Shown: positions 35,817-43,776 of the stretch, piece by piece
How the letters are laid out: every line of letters begins with the position of its first letter
How positions within the stretch are numbered: position 1 is the stretch's first letter
Program-made: the position numbers and the translations under genes
Assembly (NCBI GenBank): GCA_963846565.1
Contig: CAWJWL010000003.1
Span: forward strand, 310,001-374,000
Length of the DNA: 64,000 bases
Source: WHSW01 sp963846565
GTDB lineage: Bacteria > Actinomycetota > Thermoleophilia > Solirubrobacterales > 70-9
Reading direction: 5' to 3'
The notes under the pieces: model-generated
What the model saw: only the letters and a program-made list of their open reading frames with translations
Databases searched by the model: none
Told to the model about the DNA's origin: nothing

Positions 35817-36471
35817 TCAGGCGGGCGCGAGGGTGACGCCGCCGAGCTCGATCCGCTCGGCGGAGCCCGCGACGGTGAGGCGGATCTCGGTGAGCCCCGG
35901 ATCGGCGGGGTCGGCGGTGAACTCGACCCCGGCGGCGGCCGGTGCGGCGCCGAGGATGGTCGCCCAGCGCGCCGACATGCCATCCGGATCCGCGACGGAG
36001 AGGGTCGCGCCGACGACGGCGCCGGGCACCGCGCGCTCACGCCAGCCCGCCCCTCCCCATCGCCACGACTCGGGCGGCTCGGGGCGGCTGATCGAGACGA
36101 TCGCGCCGCCGATCTGCGCGGGATGCAGGTGGGCCTCGGTGATGTCCTCGACGTCGACCTCGAAGACCTCGCGGACGCCCTGCTCCGCCGCGCGGTGGCG
36201 AGCTGCGGCGAGGTCGTCGAGCTGGAACATCGAGCATGTAGCCGCCGTCGCCACGGCGGCGCTCGAGGTAGCGGCCGGCGGACGTGTCCGCCCGGATCGG
36301 GGAGACGACCTCGAGGAAGGTGTCGCCGATCGCGAACACGGCGTTCGCGAGCCCGAAGTGGGAGACGGCCGGGTCGTTGTAGGGCTCGCCGAGGCCGAGT
36401 TCGCTGCGCAGCCGCTCGACCGTGGCATCGAGGTCGCTGGCGGCAATCACGGCCTGGCGGAGGCGAAGCAC
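35817..36471 (-). CDS. VOC (glyoxalase-like) protein, disrupted by an apparent 1-base insertion
   Basis: About 217 aa in two phases. The 5' part (from 36471) reads MLRLRQAVIAASDLDATVERL and continues to GDGGYML. The 3' part continues from FQLDDLAAARHRAAEQGV to 35817. Removing one base at about 36231 restores GYMLMFQLDDL. The layout, two beta-alpha-beta modules with AVIAASDLDATV and a paired strand set, fits glyoxalase-like VOC proteins. Either a sequencing error or a recent lesion. Confidence 0.72.
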
Positions 36472-36497
36472 GCGGCGACGCTATCAGCCGCATGGGC

Positions 36498-36661
36498 TCA
36501 GGCCGCGTCGACGAGCGGCAGCGGGTCGGCCGGCGGGACGAGGCGCGCGAACGGCTTGCCGCGGCGAGTGATGAGGAAGGACTCGCCGGCCGCCGCGCGT
36601 TCCATGTACCACCCGAAGTGGTTGCGGTACTCGTGGGCGCCGACCGCGGTTGGCGGAGGAG
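36498..36661 (-). pseudogene. Phd/YefM-type antitoxin remnant next to tRNA-Ala
   Basis: The peptide VGAHEYRNHFGWYMERAAAG, followed by ESFLITRRGKPFARLVPP, is a clear Phd-type antitoxin. No ATG, GTG or TTG in frame lies between the tRNA 3' end and this sequence. The nearest in-frame start is a GTG in the tRNA T-stem (36684-36686), which would give 62 aa. No PIN or Doc toxin gene follows; the next gene is the VOC protein. It may be a truncated remnant or the tail of the composite frame described below. Confidence 0.6.
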
Positions 36662-37151
36662 TGGAGCTAGTGGGGCTCGAACCCACGACCTTGCGGCTGC
36701 CAGCCGCACGCTCTCCCAGCTGAGCTATAGCCCCGAGGCGGTAATCGGCGGCGAAGTTTAGCGCCGCGCGCTGGCCGTTTCGAGTCGGCGCGAGGCGTAG
36801 ATAGACGCAGCTCGCGTCGCTACAAAGGTCCATGGGCAGGTAGTAGCAATCGTCGACCTCGGGACAGTACGCGGCGACGGCGTCGATCTCATCGGCCGTG
36901 TAACGGGTTCGGATGAAGCCGTTCGGTCCCCGCCGGTTGCTTACGAGGCGAACGATGATTACGTCGCCCTTGCGCGCGGCGTGCTTGCACTGGATCCGCC
37001 TGAAGCCGCCGTCGATCTCGAACGCGAGGTCGTAGCGCTCATGCTCCGTCATCGGCCGGAGGACCGGGATCCCCAGCCGCGCCGCCTCGGCCGCGATCTT
37101 CAGCTCGGCGACGTTGCCCTTGTGATTTGAATCGCCCGTGAGCACGAACAC
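36498..37151 (-). CDS. PD-(D/E)XK homing-endonuclease-like frame running through tRNA-Ala
   Basis: One uninterrupted 217-codon frame from GTG 37151. Residues 1-125 resemble the PDDEXK_5 group typified by the intron endonuclease I-Ssp6803I: HKGNVAELKIAAEAARLGIPV with Glu16, RYDLAFE with Asp41, and RRIQCK (Gln54-x-Lys56) as the metal site, then the YTADEIDAVAAYCPE block. From residue 140 it translates the tRNA gene in the sense direction and ends in the Phd-like tail. The functional endonuclease probably ends near the tRNA 5' end. No intron is visible in the tRNA. Confidence 0.7.
   Translation of the reverse strand: MFVLTGDSNHKGNVAELKIAAEAARLGIPVLRPMTEHERYDLAFEIDGGFRRIQCKHAARKGDVIIVRLVSNRRGPNGFIRTRYTADEIDAVAAYCPEVDDCYYLPMDLCSDASCVYLRLAPTRNGQRAALNFAADYRLGAIAQLGERAAGSRKVVGSSPTSSTPPPTAVGAHEYRNHFGWYMERAAAGESFLITRRGKPFARLVPPADPLPLVDAA
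36662..36734 (-). tRNA. tRNA-Ala (anticodon GGC)
   Basis: A 73-nt cloverleaf on the minus strand: acceptor GGGGCTA/TAGCTCC with one G-U pair, D-arm GCTC/GAGC, anticodon stem TGCGG/CCGCA with loop CTGGCAG, T-arm GTGGG-TTCGAGC-CCCAC, discriminator A. The CCA end is not encoded. It is embedded in an open frame on the same strand, with the endonuclease part upstream and the antitoxin-like part downstream. Confidence 0.96.
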
Positions 37152-37183
37152 ATGTTCGCAGGCGGATCGGATGGAAAATGGCT

Positions 37184-38119
37184 CTATGAAGCCGGAACCG
37201 CCAGCTGCTGCTGGCAGTAAGCGGTGCGCTCGTCATGCAGGCCGGGGACCTCGACGACCGCCATCGAGTTCGCCCACTGCGCCGCGTAGTTCTGGATGTT
37301 CGTGGCGACGCGGGCGCGCGCGGCGTCGTTGGGCGCGTTCACCAGCCGCTCCGCGTTTCGCCACACCTCCTCGCGCCACTGGCGCACCAGCTCGAGCCCG
37401 ACGACGTCCTCGAGGAACAGGCCACTCGGGTTCGTCAGCGACATCGCCGCGTCGTAGCGCGAGCCGACGGCCTCGACGACCGGCTCGTAGCCGAGGCCGA
37501 GGTTCATGTTCGCCTTGTCGTGATCCGGCTTGCGCGACTCCCCCGCCCGGTTCCGCAACCCGAGTTGCGCGAGCACGAACGGCATGTCGTTCTGCACGTG
37601 CGCGTTGATCCCGAGCAGCATGTCCTGCGCCCCGAGCACCTCGCCCGACTCCGCCGTCTCGAAGGCGATCCGCCAGGCCGGCGGAACCTTCTCGTAGCGG
37701 CCCTGCTCCCACGCCCGCACGGTGCGGAAGTAGACGTTCGCGAACAGCGCGTCCTCGCGGAAGAAGTAGTTCGGATAGCGGAAGAACGCCGGGTCGGCGG
37801 CGACCGCGTCCCGGAGGACCTTCGTCAGCTCGAAGTAGGTGGTCGCGAATACCGCCTTGAAATCGCACCCGAGCCGGTCGCGGAGGGCCTCCATCCGCGC
37901 CATCTGGAACTCGACGCACTTGATCGACGGCCGCTTGCAGTGCGCAACCCGGTTCGGGTGCGTCTGCGACGGGCTCGGCAGCGCGGGCAACAGCTCGGTC
38001 CAAGGGATCCCCGGGACCGGGCTGCCCGACTGCGCCGGCGCCGACGGTGCGAACGCGACGGCGCCGCTCAGCAGCGCCAAAGAGATCAAACTGACAACGC
38101 CCCGTGCCCGAATTCGCAT
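37184..38119 (-). CDS. Secreted DUF5995-like protein
   Basis: A 311-aa protein with a signal peptide (about residues 1-30, LISLALLSGAVAFAPSAPAQ). The mature region is mostly helical, with conserved-looking motifs RLGCDFKAVFATTYFELT, GINAHVQNDMPFVLAQLG and HDKANMNLG. These resemble the DUF5995 family common in actinobacteria, though the family label is from memory of the pattern. Five cysteines are exported. Function unknown. Confidence 0.72.
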   Translation of the reverse strand: MRIRARGVVSLISLALLSGAVAFAPSAPAQSGSPVPGIPWTELLPALPSPSQTHPNRVAHCKRPSIKCVEFQMARMEALRDRLGCDFKAVFATTYFELTKVLRDAVAADPAFFRYPNYFFREDALFANVYFRTVRAWEQGRYEKVPPAWRIAFETAESGEVLGAQDMLLGINAHVQNDMPFVLAQLGLRNRAGESRKPDHDKANMNLGLGYEPVVEAVGSRYDAAMSLTNPSGLFLEDVVGLELVRQWREEVWRNAERLVNAPNDAARARVATNIQNYAAQWANSMAVVEVPGLHDERTAYCQQQLAVPAS

Positions 38120-38169
38120 CGCCAGGATCGTAGCCCCGCCGCCACGCCGGCGCGCCGGCCCGCGTCCGC

Positions 38170-38739
38170 CTACTCGTCTTCGACGTCGAGCACGAGCCGG
38201 TCCGCCCTCAGGTCGCGAACCCGAAACTCGAACGGCGCCCGCTCCTCGAGCTCGCGCAAGAGCTCGACCGGCTCACCCAGCCGCATCTCGAGCGTCGCCC
38301 GGCCCCCGGCGAAGCGCTTCACCGAGATCTCCCGCGTCGCTCCGATCCCGCCCGCCGCGTCCTCGAAGCCGACGAGCTGCGCGAAATCGGAGAACGGACC
38401 GACCTCGAGCTCGACCTCGCCGACGAACACATCCGCGGCCACCCGGGTCACGACGACCTCATTCGTCTCCGGCTCCGCCTGCGCCCCTGCAGGCGCCTCG
38501 ACCGACGCGGGCGGCTGGGCCGCCTCGGGCTCGGTGCGGGTCTGGGCGAGGAGGACCAGCAGCGCCCGCGCCTCCCGCAGCTCCTTGTCGCGCGCGACGA
38601 CCAGGTCCGAGAGCCGGTCGGACACCAGGTTGAGCTCGCCGACCCGCGAGCGTGAGGCCTCGAGCTCCCGCACGGTGGCGGCAAGCCCGGCGTCGCGGTC
38701 CGCCAGCGCCCCTTCGAGCGCCGTGACGGCCGCCTCCAC
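38170..38739 (-). CDS. Coiled-coil protein with DivIVA-like start
   Basis: From GTG 38739 this is 189 aa: a coiled coil (about 1-65), a Pro/Ala-rich linker, and a C-terminal beta-rich domain of about 95 residues. In-frame sequence upstream of the GTG reads SRRLFGYRPDEV, which looks like the N-terminus of DivIVA/Wag31-type proteins. The true start may therefore be upstream, but the only initiator-like codon there is ATC at 38785-38787, just after an in-frame TAG. A non-standard start or a base error is possible. Role unknown, perhaps envelope or division scaffolding. Confidence 0.6.
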   Translation of the reverse strand: MEAAVTALEGALADRDAGLAATVRELEASRSRVGELNLVSDRLSDLVVARDKELREARALLVLLAQTRTEPEAAQPPASVEAPAGAQAEPETNEVVVTRVAADVFVGEVELEVGPFSDFAQLVGFEDAAGGIGATREISVKRFAGGRATLEMRLGEPVELLRELEERAPFEFRVRDLRADRLVLDVEDE

Positions 38740-38841
38740 CTCGTCCGGCCGATAGCCGAACAGCCTCCTCGAGAACCTGCGCGCGATGCCGCAAACCTAC
38801 GCCGCGGACCGGACGCCAACGGGCGCCGACCGGCGCCCTGC

Positions 38842-39255
38842 CTAGGCCGCCTCGCCCTCGAGGCCGAGCTTGATCTGCGGCGCCTCGCCCCAGAGCTTCT
38901 CGAGCCGGTAGCGCGACCTGGTCTCCGGGACGAACACGTGGACGACGCAGTCGAGATAGTCGGCGAGCAGCCAGCGCGCCTCCCCCTCGCCCTCGACCCG
39001 CTGCGGGAGCAGGCCGCGCTCCCGCTTCAGCCGCAGATGCACCTCGTCGTGGATCGCCTTCGCCTGGCGCTCGTTTCGCGCCGTCGCGATGACGAAGAAG
39101 TCCGTGTAGGAGACCAGGTCGCGCACGTCGAGGCAGACGATCTCCTCGCCCTTCTTGTCGTCGACGATCTCCGCCACCCGGCGCGCCAGCTCCTCGGAGC
39201 CCTCCGGCTCCTCGTCGCGGCGCTGGGCGACCGCTGCCTCACGTTCCGCGGTCAC
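38842..39255 (-). CDS. rsfS: Ribosomal silencing factor RsfS
   Basis: Binds ribosomal protein L14 and blocks subunit joining under starvation (137 aa). DDKKGEEIVCLDVRDLVSYTDFFVIATARNERQ-type sequence and DCVVHVFVPETRSRYRLEKLWGEAP are the family core. I start at GTG 39255, which forms a GTGA overlap with the nadD stop; the open frame upstream is the shadow of nadD. Confidence 0.93.
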   Translation of the reverse strand: MTAEREAAVAQRRDEEPEGSEELARRVAEIVDDKKGEEIVCLDVRDLVSYTDFFVIATARNERQAKAIHDEVHLRLKRERGLLPQRVEGEGEARWLLADYLDCVVHVFVPETRSRYRLEKLWGEAPQIKLGLEGEAA

Positions 39256-39848
39256 GCGGGAACCGCCTCGCGATAGAGCCCGCGCTCGGCGATCAGCGCC
39301 TCGACCGCTTCGGGTACCAGATAGCGAATCGGCCGGCCCTGGGCGACGCGGCGCCGAATCCGCGTCGAGGAGATGCCGAGCTCGGGCATGCGGACGAACT
39401 CCGCCCGCCGGCTCGCGCCGAGCCGGTCGAGCGCCGCCTCGGCCTCGTCGGGCATCGCCCCAGGCCGCCCGGCGATCCCGAGCCGCGCAAGCTCGAGCAC
39501 CCGCCGCGGCTGATGCCAAGCCTCGAGCCCCGCGGCGACGTCGGCCCCCATCAAGAAGCAGAAGTCGTCGTCGGGGCGCTCGTCATGCAGTCGCTGGAGA
39601 GTACGCGCGGTGTAGGACGGCCCGTCGCCACGGACCTCGAGGTCGCTGACCTCGAACAGCCCGTCGCCGGCGACCGCCGCCCTGGTCAGCTCCAGCCGTA
39701 GCTCCGGCCCGGGCTCGGGCACGATCAGCTTGTGGGGCGCGACACCGGTCGGCACCAGAACGACCGAGTCGAGCTCCAGCTGCGACGCCGCCTCGTGGCC
39801 GAGCACCAGGTGGCCGATATGGGGCGGGTTGAACGCGCCTCCGAGCAC
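39252..39848 (-). CDS. nadD: Nicotinate-nucleotide adenylyltransferase
   Basis: NAD synthesis enzyme (198 aa) that adenylates nicotinate mononucleotide. GGAFNPPHIGHL is at 3-14 with both active-site histidines (His10, His13), and ISSTRIR is at 159-165. The start is GTG 39848, immediately before GGAFNPP, so the N-terminus is a few residues shorter than usual. Coupled to rsfS. Confidence 0.93.
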   Translation of the reverse strand: MLGGAFNPPHIGHLVLGHEAASQLELDSVVLVPTGVAPHKLIVPEPGPELRLELTRAAVAGDGLFEVSDLEVRGDGPSYTARTLQRLHDERPDDDFCFLMGADVAAGLEAWHQPRRVLELARLGIAGRPGAMPDEAEAALDRLGASRRAEFVRMPELGISSTRIRRRVAQGRPIRYLVPEAVEALIAERGLYREAVPA

Positions 39849-39870
39849 GCCTGTCGAGGCGATCGGCGTC

Positions 39871-41130
39871 CTACTCCCTGACCTGGCCGGTACCGCGGAC
39901 GACGTACTTGGTCGTCGTCAGCTCGCGGAGCGCGATCGGTCCGCGCGCGTGCAGCTTCTGGGTCGAATTGCCGATCTCCGCCCCCATCCCGAAGACGTAG
40001 CCGTCCGTGAACCGCGTCGACGCGTTGACGAAGACGACCGCCGCGTCGACCCCGTCGGTGAACGCCTGAGCCGCCTCCTCCGAACCGGTGACGATCGCCT
40101 CAGAGTGGCCTGTCCCGTGCCGGTTGACGTGCTCGATCGCGCCCTCGACCGAGTCGACCACGCCAACGGTCATCTTCAGCCCGTGGTACTCCGTGTCCCA
40201 GTCGGCGTCGCTCGCCTCGCCCACCTCGGCGCCGGCCACGGCCCTGGCGCGCTCGTCGCCGACCAGCTCGACGCCGGCGCCGCTCAGATCCGCAACCACC
40301 CCGGGGAGAAACTCATCCGCCACCTCGGCGCTCACCAGCAGCGTCTCCGCCGCGTTGCAGACGCCGGGCCGCTGGACCTTCGCGTTGACGGCGATCCGCC
40401 GCGCCATCTCGAGGTCGGCCGCACCGTCGACGTAGACGTGGCAGTTGCCCGCAGCCGCGTACAGGACCGGCACCGTCGCCACCGCCTTCAAGGCCTCCTT
40501 GAGGCCCTCTCCCCCGCGCGGAATTACGAGCTCGACCAGGCCCTCGGCCGTCGCCAGCTCGGCGAGCTCCTCGCGCGCACCGCCGAGCAGCTCGACCGCG
40601 CCTTCAGGGAGGCCCGCGTCGGTCACCGCCTCGCGCACCAGCGCGGCGAGCACCGCGTTCGAGCGCTCCGCGTAGCTCGATCCGCGCAAGACGATCGAGT
40701 TGCCGCTCTTGAGGCAGAGCGCCGCGCAGTCGACGGTCACGTTCGGCCGCGCCTCGTAGATCACCGCTACCACCCCGAGCGGCACGCGCACCTTGCGCAT
40801 GTCGAGCCCGTTCTCGAGCGTCCGCGCCTCGAGCTCCTCGCCGACCGGGTCGGGCAGCCCGATGATCGCGCGGACCCCGTCGGCCATCGCCTCGATCCGT
40901 CCGCGGTCGAGCGCGAGCCGGTCGCGCAGCGCGTCGGAGAGGCCCACGGCCCGCTCGTCGGCGAGATCGGCGGCGTTCGCCTCCAGGATCCCGTCGACGT
41001 TCGAGAGCAGCAACTCCGCCAGCCGCTCGAGCGCGCGGTCCTTCGTCTCGCTGTCGGCGCTCGCGAGCGCCTGCGCGGCGCTCCTGGCGCTCTCGCAGGC
41101 GTCGAGGACCGTCTTTTGCGCAATCGCCAT
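39871..41130 (-). CDS. proA: Gamma-glutamyl phosphate reductase
   Basis: Second enzyme of proline synthesis (419 aa), an aldehyde-dehydrogenase-fold protein. The catalytic cysteine lies in QRPGVCNAAETLLV, and IPRGGEGL and EIGNSTQKLHARGPIAL are family landmarks. Encoded downstream of proB with 42 bp between them. Confidence 0.95.
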   Translation of the reverse strand: MAIAQKTVLDACESARSAAQALASADSETKDRALERLAELLLSNVDGILEANAADLADERAVGLSDALRDRLALDRGRIEAMADGVRAIIGLPDPVGEELEARTLENGLDMRKVRVPLGVVAVIYEARPNVTVDCAALCLKSGNSIVLRGSSYAERSNAVLAALVREAVTDAGLPEGAVELLGGAREELAELATAEGLVELVIPRGGEGLKEALKAVATVPVLYAAAGNCHVYVDGAADLEMARRIAVNAKVQRPGVCNAAETLLVSAEVADEFLPGVVADLSGAGVELVGDERARAVAGAEVGEASDADWDTEYHGLKMTVGVVDSVEGAIEHVNRHGTGHSEAIVTGSEEAAQAFTDGVDAAVVFVNASTRFTDGYVFGMGAEIGNSTQKLHARGPIALRELTTTKYVVRGTGQVRE

Positions 41131-41172
41131 CGGGGCCCAAAGGGTACCGAGGGCAGCCCCGGCTCAGGCGAC

Positions 41173-42261
41173 CTAGGCGAGGACGAAGCGATCGCGGTGG
41201 ACGGCCTCCTCGGAGGCGTGCGGGTAGATGTCGAGGACCTCGCCCGACTTCATCCCCTTGATCCGAGCCAGCTCGGCGGCCGGGTAGTTGACGATGCCCT
41301 TACCGATCAGGCGCCCGTCGGCGATCACGTCGACGGCGTCGCCCGCCTCGAACTCCCCCTCGACCGCGATGATCCCGACCGGGAGCAGGCTCGAGCCGCT
41401 CTCGACGAGCACCCTCGCCGCGCCCGCATCGACGGTCACCCGCCCCCGGCTCGGCTTCGCCCAACGGAGCCAGAGCTTGAACGAGGGCGTGCGCTCGCGC
41501 TGTGCCGCGAACCGCGTCCCGATCGCCTCGCCGCCCGCTGCCGCGCGCAACGAGCCATCGGCAGTGCCGTCGCAGATCACCGCCGGGATTCCCGCGGCGC
41601 TCGCCATCCCCGCCGCCGCGACCTTGCTCCGCATGCCGCCGGAGCCGTAGGGCGAGGTCCGGTCGCCGATCTCGTACCGGTCGAGCTCGGCGAAGTCGTC
41701 GACGGTTTCGATCAGCTGCGCGCCGGCGTCGTGGCGCGGATCGGCGGTGTGCAGGCCCGCCGTGTCGGTGAGGAGGACCAGCGTCCGGGCGCCGAGCAGG
41801 AGCGCCACCTGCGCGGCGAGGAAGTCGTTGTCGCCGAAGGTGATCTCGTCCGTCGTCGTCGTGTCGTTCTCGTTCACGACCGGCACGCAGCGCCACACGA
41901 GGAGCCTGCGCAGCGCCCGGCGCGCGTTCAGGTAGTGCATGCGGACCGAGAGGTCGAATGACGTCAGCAGGACCTGCGCGGCGTGCACCTCGCGCGCCGT
42001 GAGCCGTTCCTCATAGGCGCGAAACAGGGTTCCCTGGCCGACCGCGGACGCCGCCTGCAGCTCGTCCACCGTGCGCGGGCGTACCTCCATCTCCAGCAGC
42101 CGCATGCCGAGGGCGATCGCGCCAGAGGTCACCATCGCGACGTCCTCGCCGCTGTGGTGAAGCTCGGAGACCTGCGCGCAGACGCTGTCGAGCACGTCGG
42201 CGCGAACGACGCCCTCCGCGTCGGCGACGATCGACGAGCCCAGCTTCACGACAACGGTCAT
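41173..42261 (-). CDS. proB: Glutamate 5-kinase
   Basis: First committed enzyme of proline synthesis (362 aa), regulated by proline in the family. The amino-acid kinase domain shows VVKLGSSIVAD, ENDTTTTDEITFGDNDFLAAQVA and GTGM-like YGSGGMRSKVAAAGMA. A C-terminal PUA domain (about 270-355) is present. It lies between obgE and proA as usual. Confidence 0.95.
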   Translation of the reverse strand: MTVVVKLGSSIVADAEGVVRADVLDSVCAQVSELHHSGEDVAMVTSGAIALGMRLLEMEVRPRTVDELQAASAVGQGTLFRAYEERLTAREVHAAQVLLTSFDLSVRMHYLNARRALRRLLVWRCVPVVNENDTTTTDEITFGDNDFLAAQVALLLGARTLVLLTDTAGLHTADPRHDAGAQLIETVDDFAELDRYEIGDRTSPYGSGGMRSKVAAAGMASAAGIPAVICDGTADGSLRAAAGGEAIGTRFAAQRERTPSFKLWLRWAKPSRGRVTVDAGAARVLVESGSSLLPVGIIAVEGEFEAGDAVDVIADGRLIGKGIVNYPAAELARIKGMKSGEVLDIYPHASEEAVHRDRFVLA

Positions 42262-42346
42262 GGCGAGAAACGTACCGCGGGACCGGGTGGCCTTCGGCCA
42301 CCCTCAAATTCCGCGCCACGTCCTCCGCTCCCGCCTTGAATCAATT

Positions 42347-42367
42347 GTCCGCGGCTACGCCGCGGAC
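42347..42367 (-). terminator. Hairpin between obgE and proB
   Basis: GTCCGCGGC and GCCGCGGAC pair perfectly around a TAC loop, downstream of obgE on the minus strand. The sequence after it is AATTGATT rather than a T-run, so it may attenuate rather than fully stop transcription into proB. Confidence 0.55.
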
Positions 42368-42419
42368 TTCTGTTGCTGCTCCCGCGTCCGGGCGTGCGCG
42401 GGCGCGGCGAGGGAGGGCC

Positions 42420-43703
42420 TCACTCCAGTTCGAACTCTTCTTCGCCGATGCGCACCTCGTCGCCGGGCTCGAAGCCCGCGCGCTCGAGCGCCGCGATCAC
42501 GCCGATCTCACGCAGGCGCTGCTCGAGGTAGGCGAGCGCCTCGATGTTGGAGAGGTCGTGACGGGCGACGAGCATCTCCACCCCCCGCCCGGTGACGCGG
42601 AAGCCGTCCCCATCCGCCACGACCTCGAACCCGCCGCCGGTGGGCGTGTAGACGGCGTACTCGGCGTCGAACTCGGGACCGCCCTCGGCGCGCTCGTCCG
42701 CGGCAATCCGGCTCTCGCCGCCGGGCACGGCCTCGAAGACCGCACCGCGGAGCTGATCGAGGCCGGCGCCCGTCGCCGAGGAGATTGCGAGCACCCGCTC
42801 GCTCCCCGCCCGCTCACCCAGCTCTGCCGTGAGTCTCCGCGCCTCGTCCTCCTCGACGAGGTCGACCTTCGAGAGGACGACGATCTCCGGCAGGCCGGCG
42901 AGGCCGGCGCCGTAGGCGGCGAGCTCGGTCTTCACCGTCTCGTACGCGTCGAGCGGGTCCTCGGAGAGCGGATCGACGGCGACGAGGTGGACGAGGACGC
43001 GGCAGCGCTCGACGTGGGCGAGGAACTCGTGTCCGAGTCCGGCGCCGTCGGCGGCGCCCTCGATCAGCCCGGGAATGTCGGCGAGCACGAGCTGGCGCTC
43101 ACCGTCGTCGATTGTGCCGAGGACCGGCTCGAGCGTCGTGAACGGGTAGTTGGCCACCTTCGGCGCGGCGCGGGTGAGCCGGGTCAGCAGCGAGGACTTG
43201 CCCGCGTTCGGCAGACCGATCAACCCCGCATCGGCGAGCAGCTTCAGTCGGAGCTCGACCCAACCCGACTCGCCCGCGATCCCGCGCTCGGCGAAGCGCG
43301 GCGCCTGCCGGGTCGAGGTGGCGAAGCGCTTGTTGCCGTGACCGCCGAGGCCGCCGCGCGCGACGATCGCCCGCTGCCCGGGCTCGACGAGGTCGTACGC
43401 GGCCCCGTCGAGACCGCTTACCTGGGTCCCGGGCGGGACCGCGACCACGTCGTCCGCCCCACGCGCCCCATGACGCTGCTTGCCCTCACCGTGGCGGCCG
43501 CGACCGGCTCGGTGATGGGGCGAGGAGCGCAAAGCGGCGAGGTCGCGCCGCGACGGATCGGCGACCAGGACGACGTCGCCGCCGTGCCCTCCGTCACCGC
43601 CGTCCGGGCCGCCACGCGGCACATGCGCCTCGCGGCGAAAGGAGATGGAGCCGTTGCCGCCGGCGCCGCCTTCGACGTGGATCTTCACGTGGTCGTGGAA
43701 CAT
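42420..43703 (-). CDS. obgE: GTPase Obg (CgtA)
   Basis: Large-subunit assembly and stress-linked GTPase (427 aa). It has an N-terminal glycine-rich Obg fold (HVEGGAGGNGSISFRREAHVPRGGPDGGDGG-type), a G domain with GLPNAGKSS and DIPGLIEGA, and a C-terminal OCT domain. In most actinobacteria it directly follows rplU-rpmA; here about 3.1 kb separates it from rpmA. Confidence 0.95.
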   Translation of the reverse strand: MFHDHVKIHVEGGAGGNGSISFRREAHVPRGGPDGGDGGHGGDVVLVADPSRRDLAALRSSPHHRAGRGRHGEGKQRHGARGADDVVAVPPGTQVSGLDGAAYDLVEPGQRAIVARGGLGGHGNKRFATSTRQAPRFAERGIAGESGWVELRLKLLADAGLIGLPNAGKSSLLTRLTRAAPKVANYPFTTLEPVLGTIDDGERQLVLADIPGLIEGAADGAGLGHEFLAHVERCRVLVHLVAVDPLSEDPLDAYETVKTELAAYGAGLAGLPEIVVLSKVDLVEEDEARRLTAELGERAGSERVLAISSATGAGLDQLRGAVFEAVPGGESRIAADERAEGGPEFDAEYAVYTPTGGGFEVVADGDGFRVTGRGVEMLVARHDLSNIEALAYLEQRLREIGVIAALERAGFEPGDEVRIGEEEFELE

Positions 43704-43712
43704 TTCTCACGC

Positions 43713-43718
43713 TATATT
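43713..43718 (+). promoter_or_regulatory. Possible -10 element of the secreted phosphatase gene
   Basis: TATATT matches the -10 consensus at five of six positions and lies 58 bp before the ATG at 43777, in the AT-richest part of the obgE divergent gap. No clear -35 hexamer is seen. Confidence 0.35.
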
Positions 43719-43776
43719 CGCGGGCCGAGCGGACCGGGCCACTCCGGTTGCGCAGGGCAGAGAGGAAAGGAATCCC

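Noticed and set aside
39730..41961. 743-codon plus-strand frame opposite proA and proB
   Set aside because: Composition-driven shadow of two well-recognised minus-strand genes; no domain pattern.
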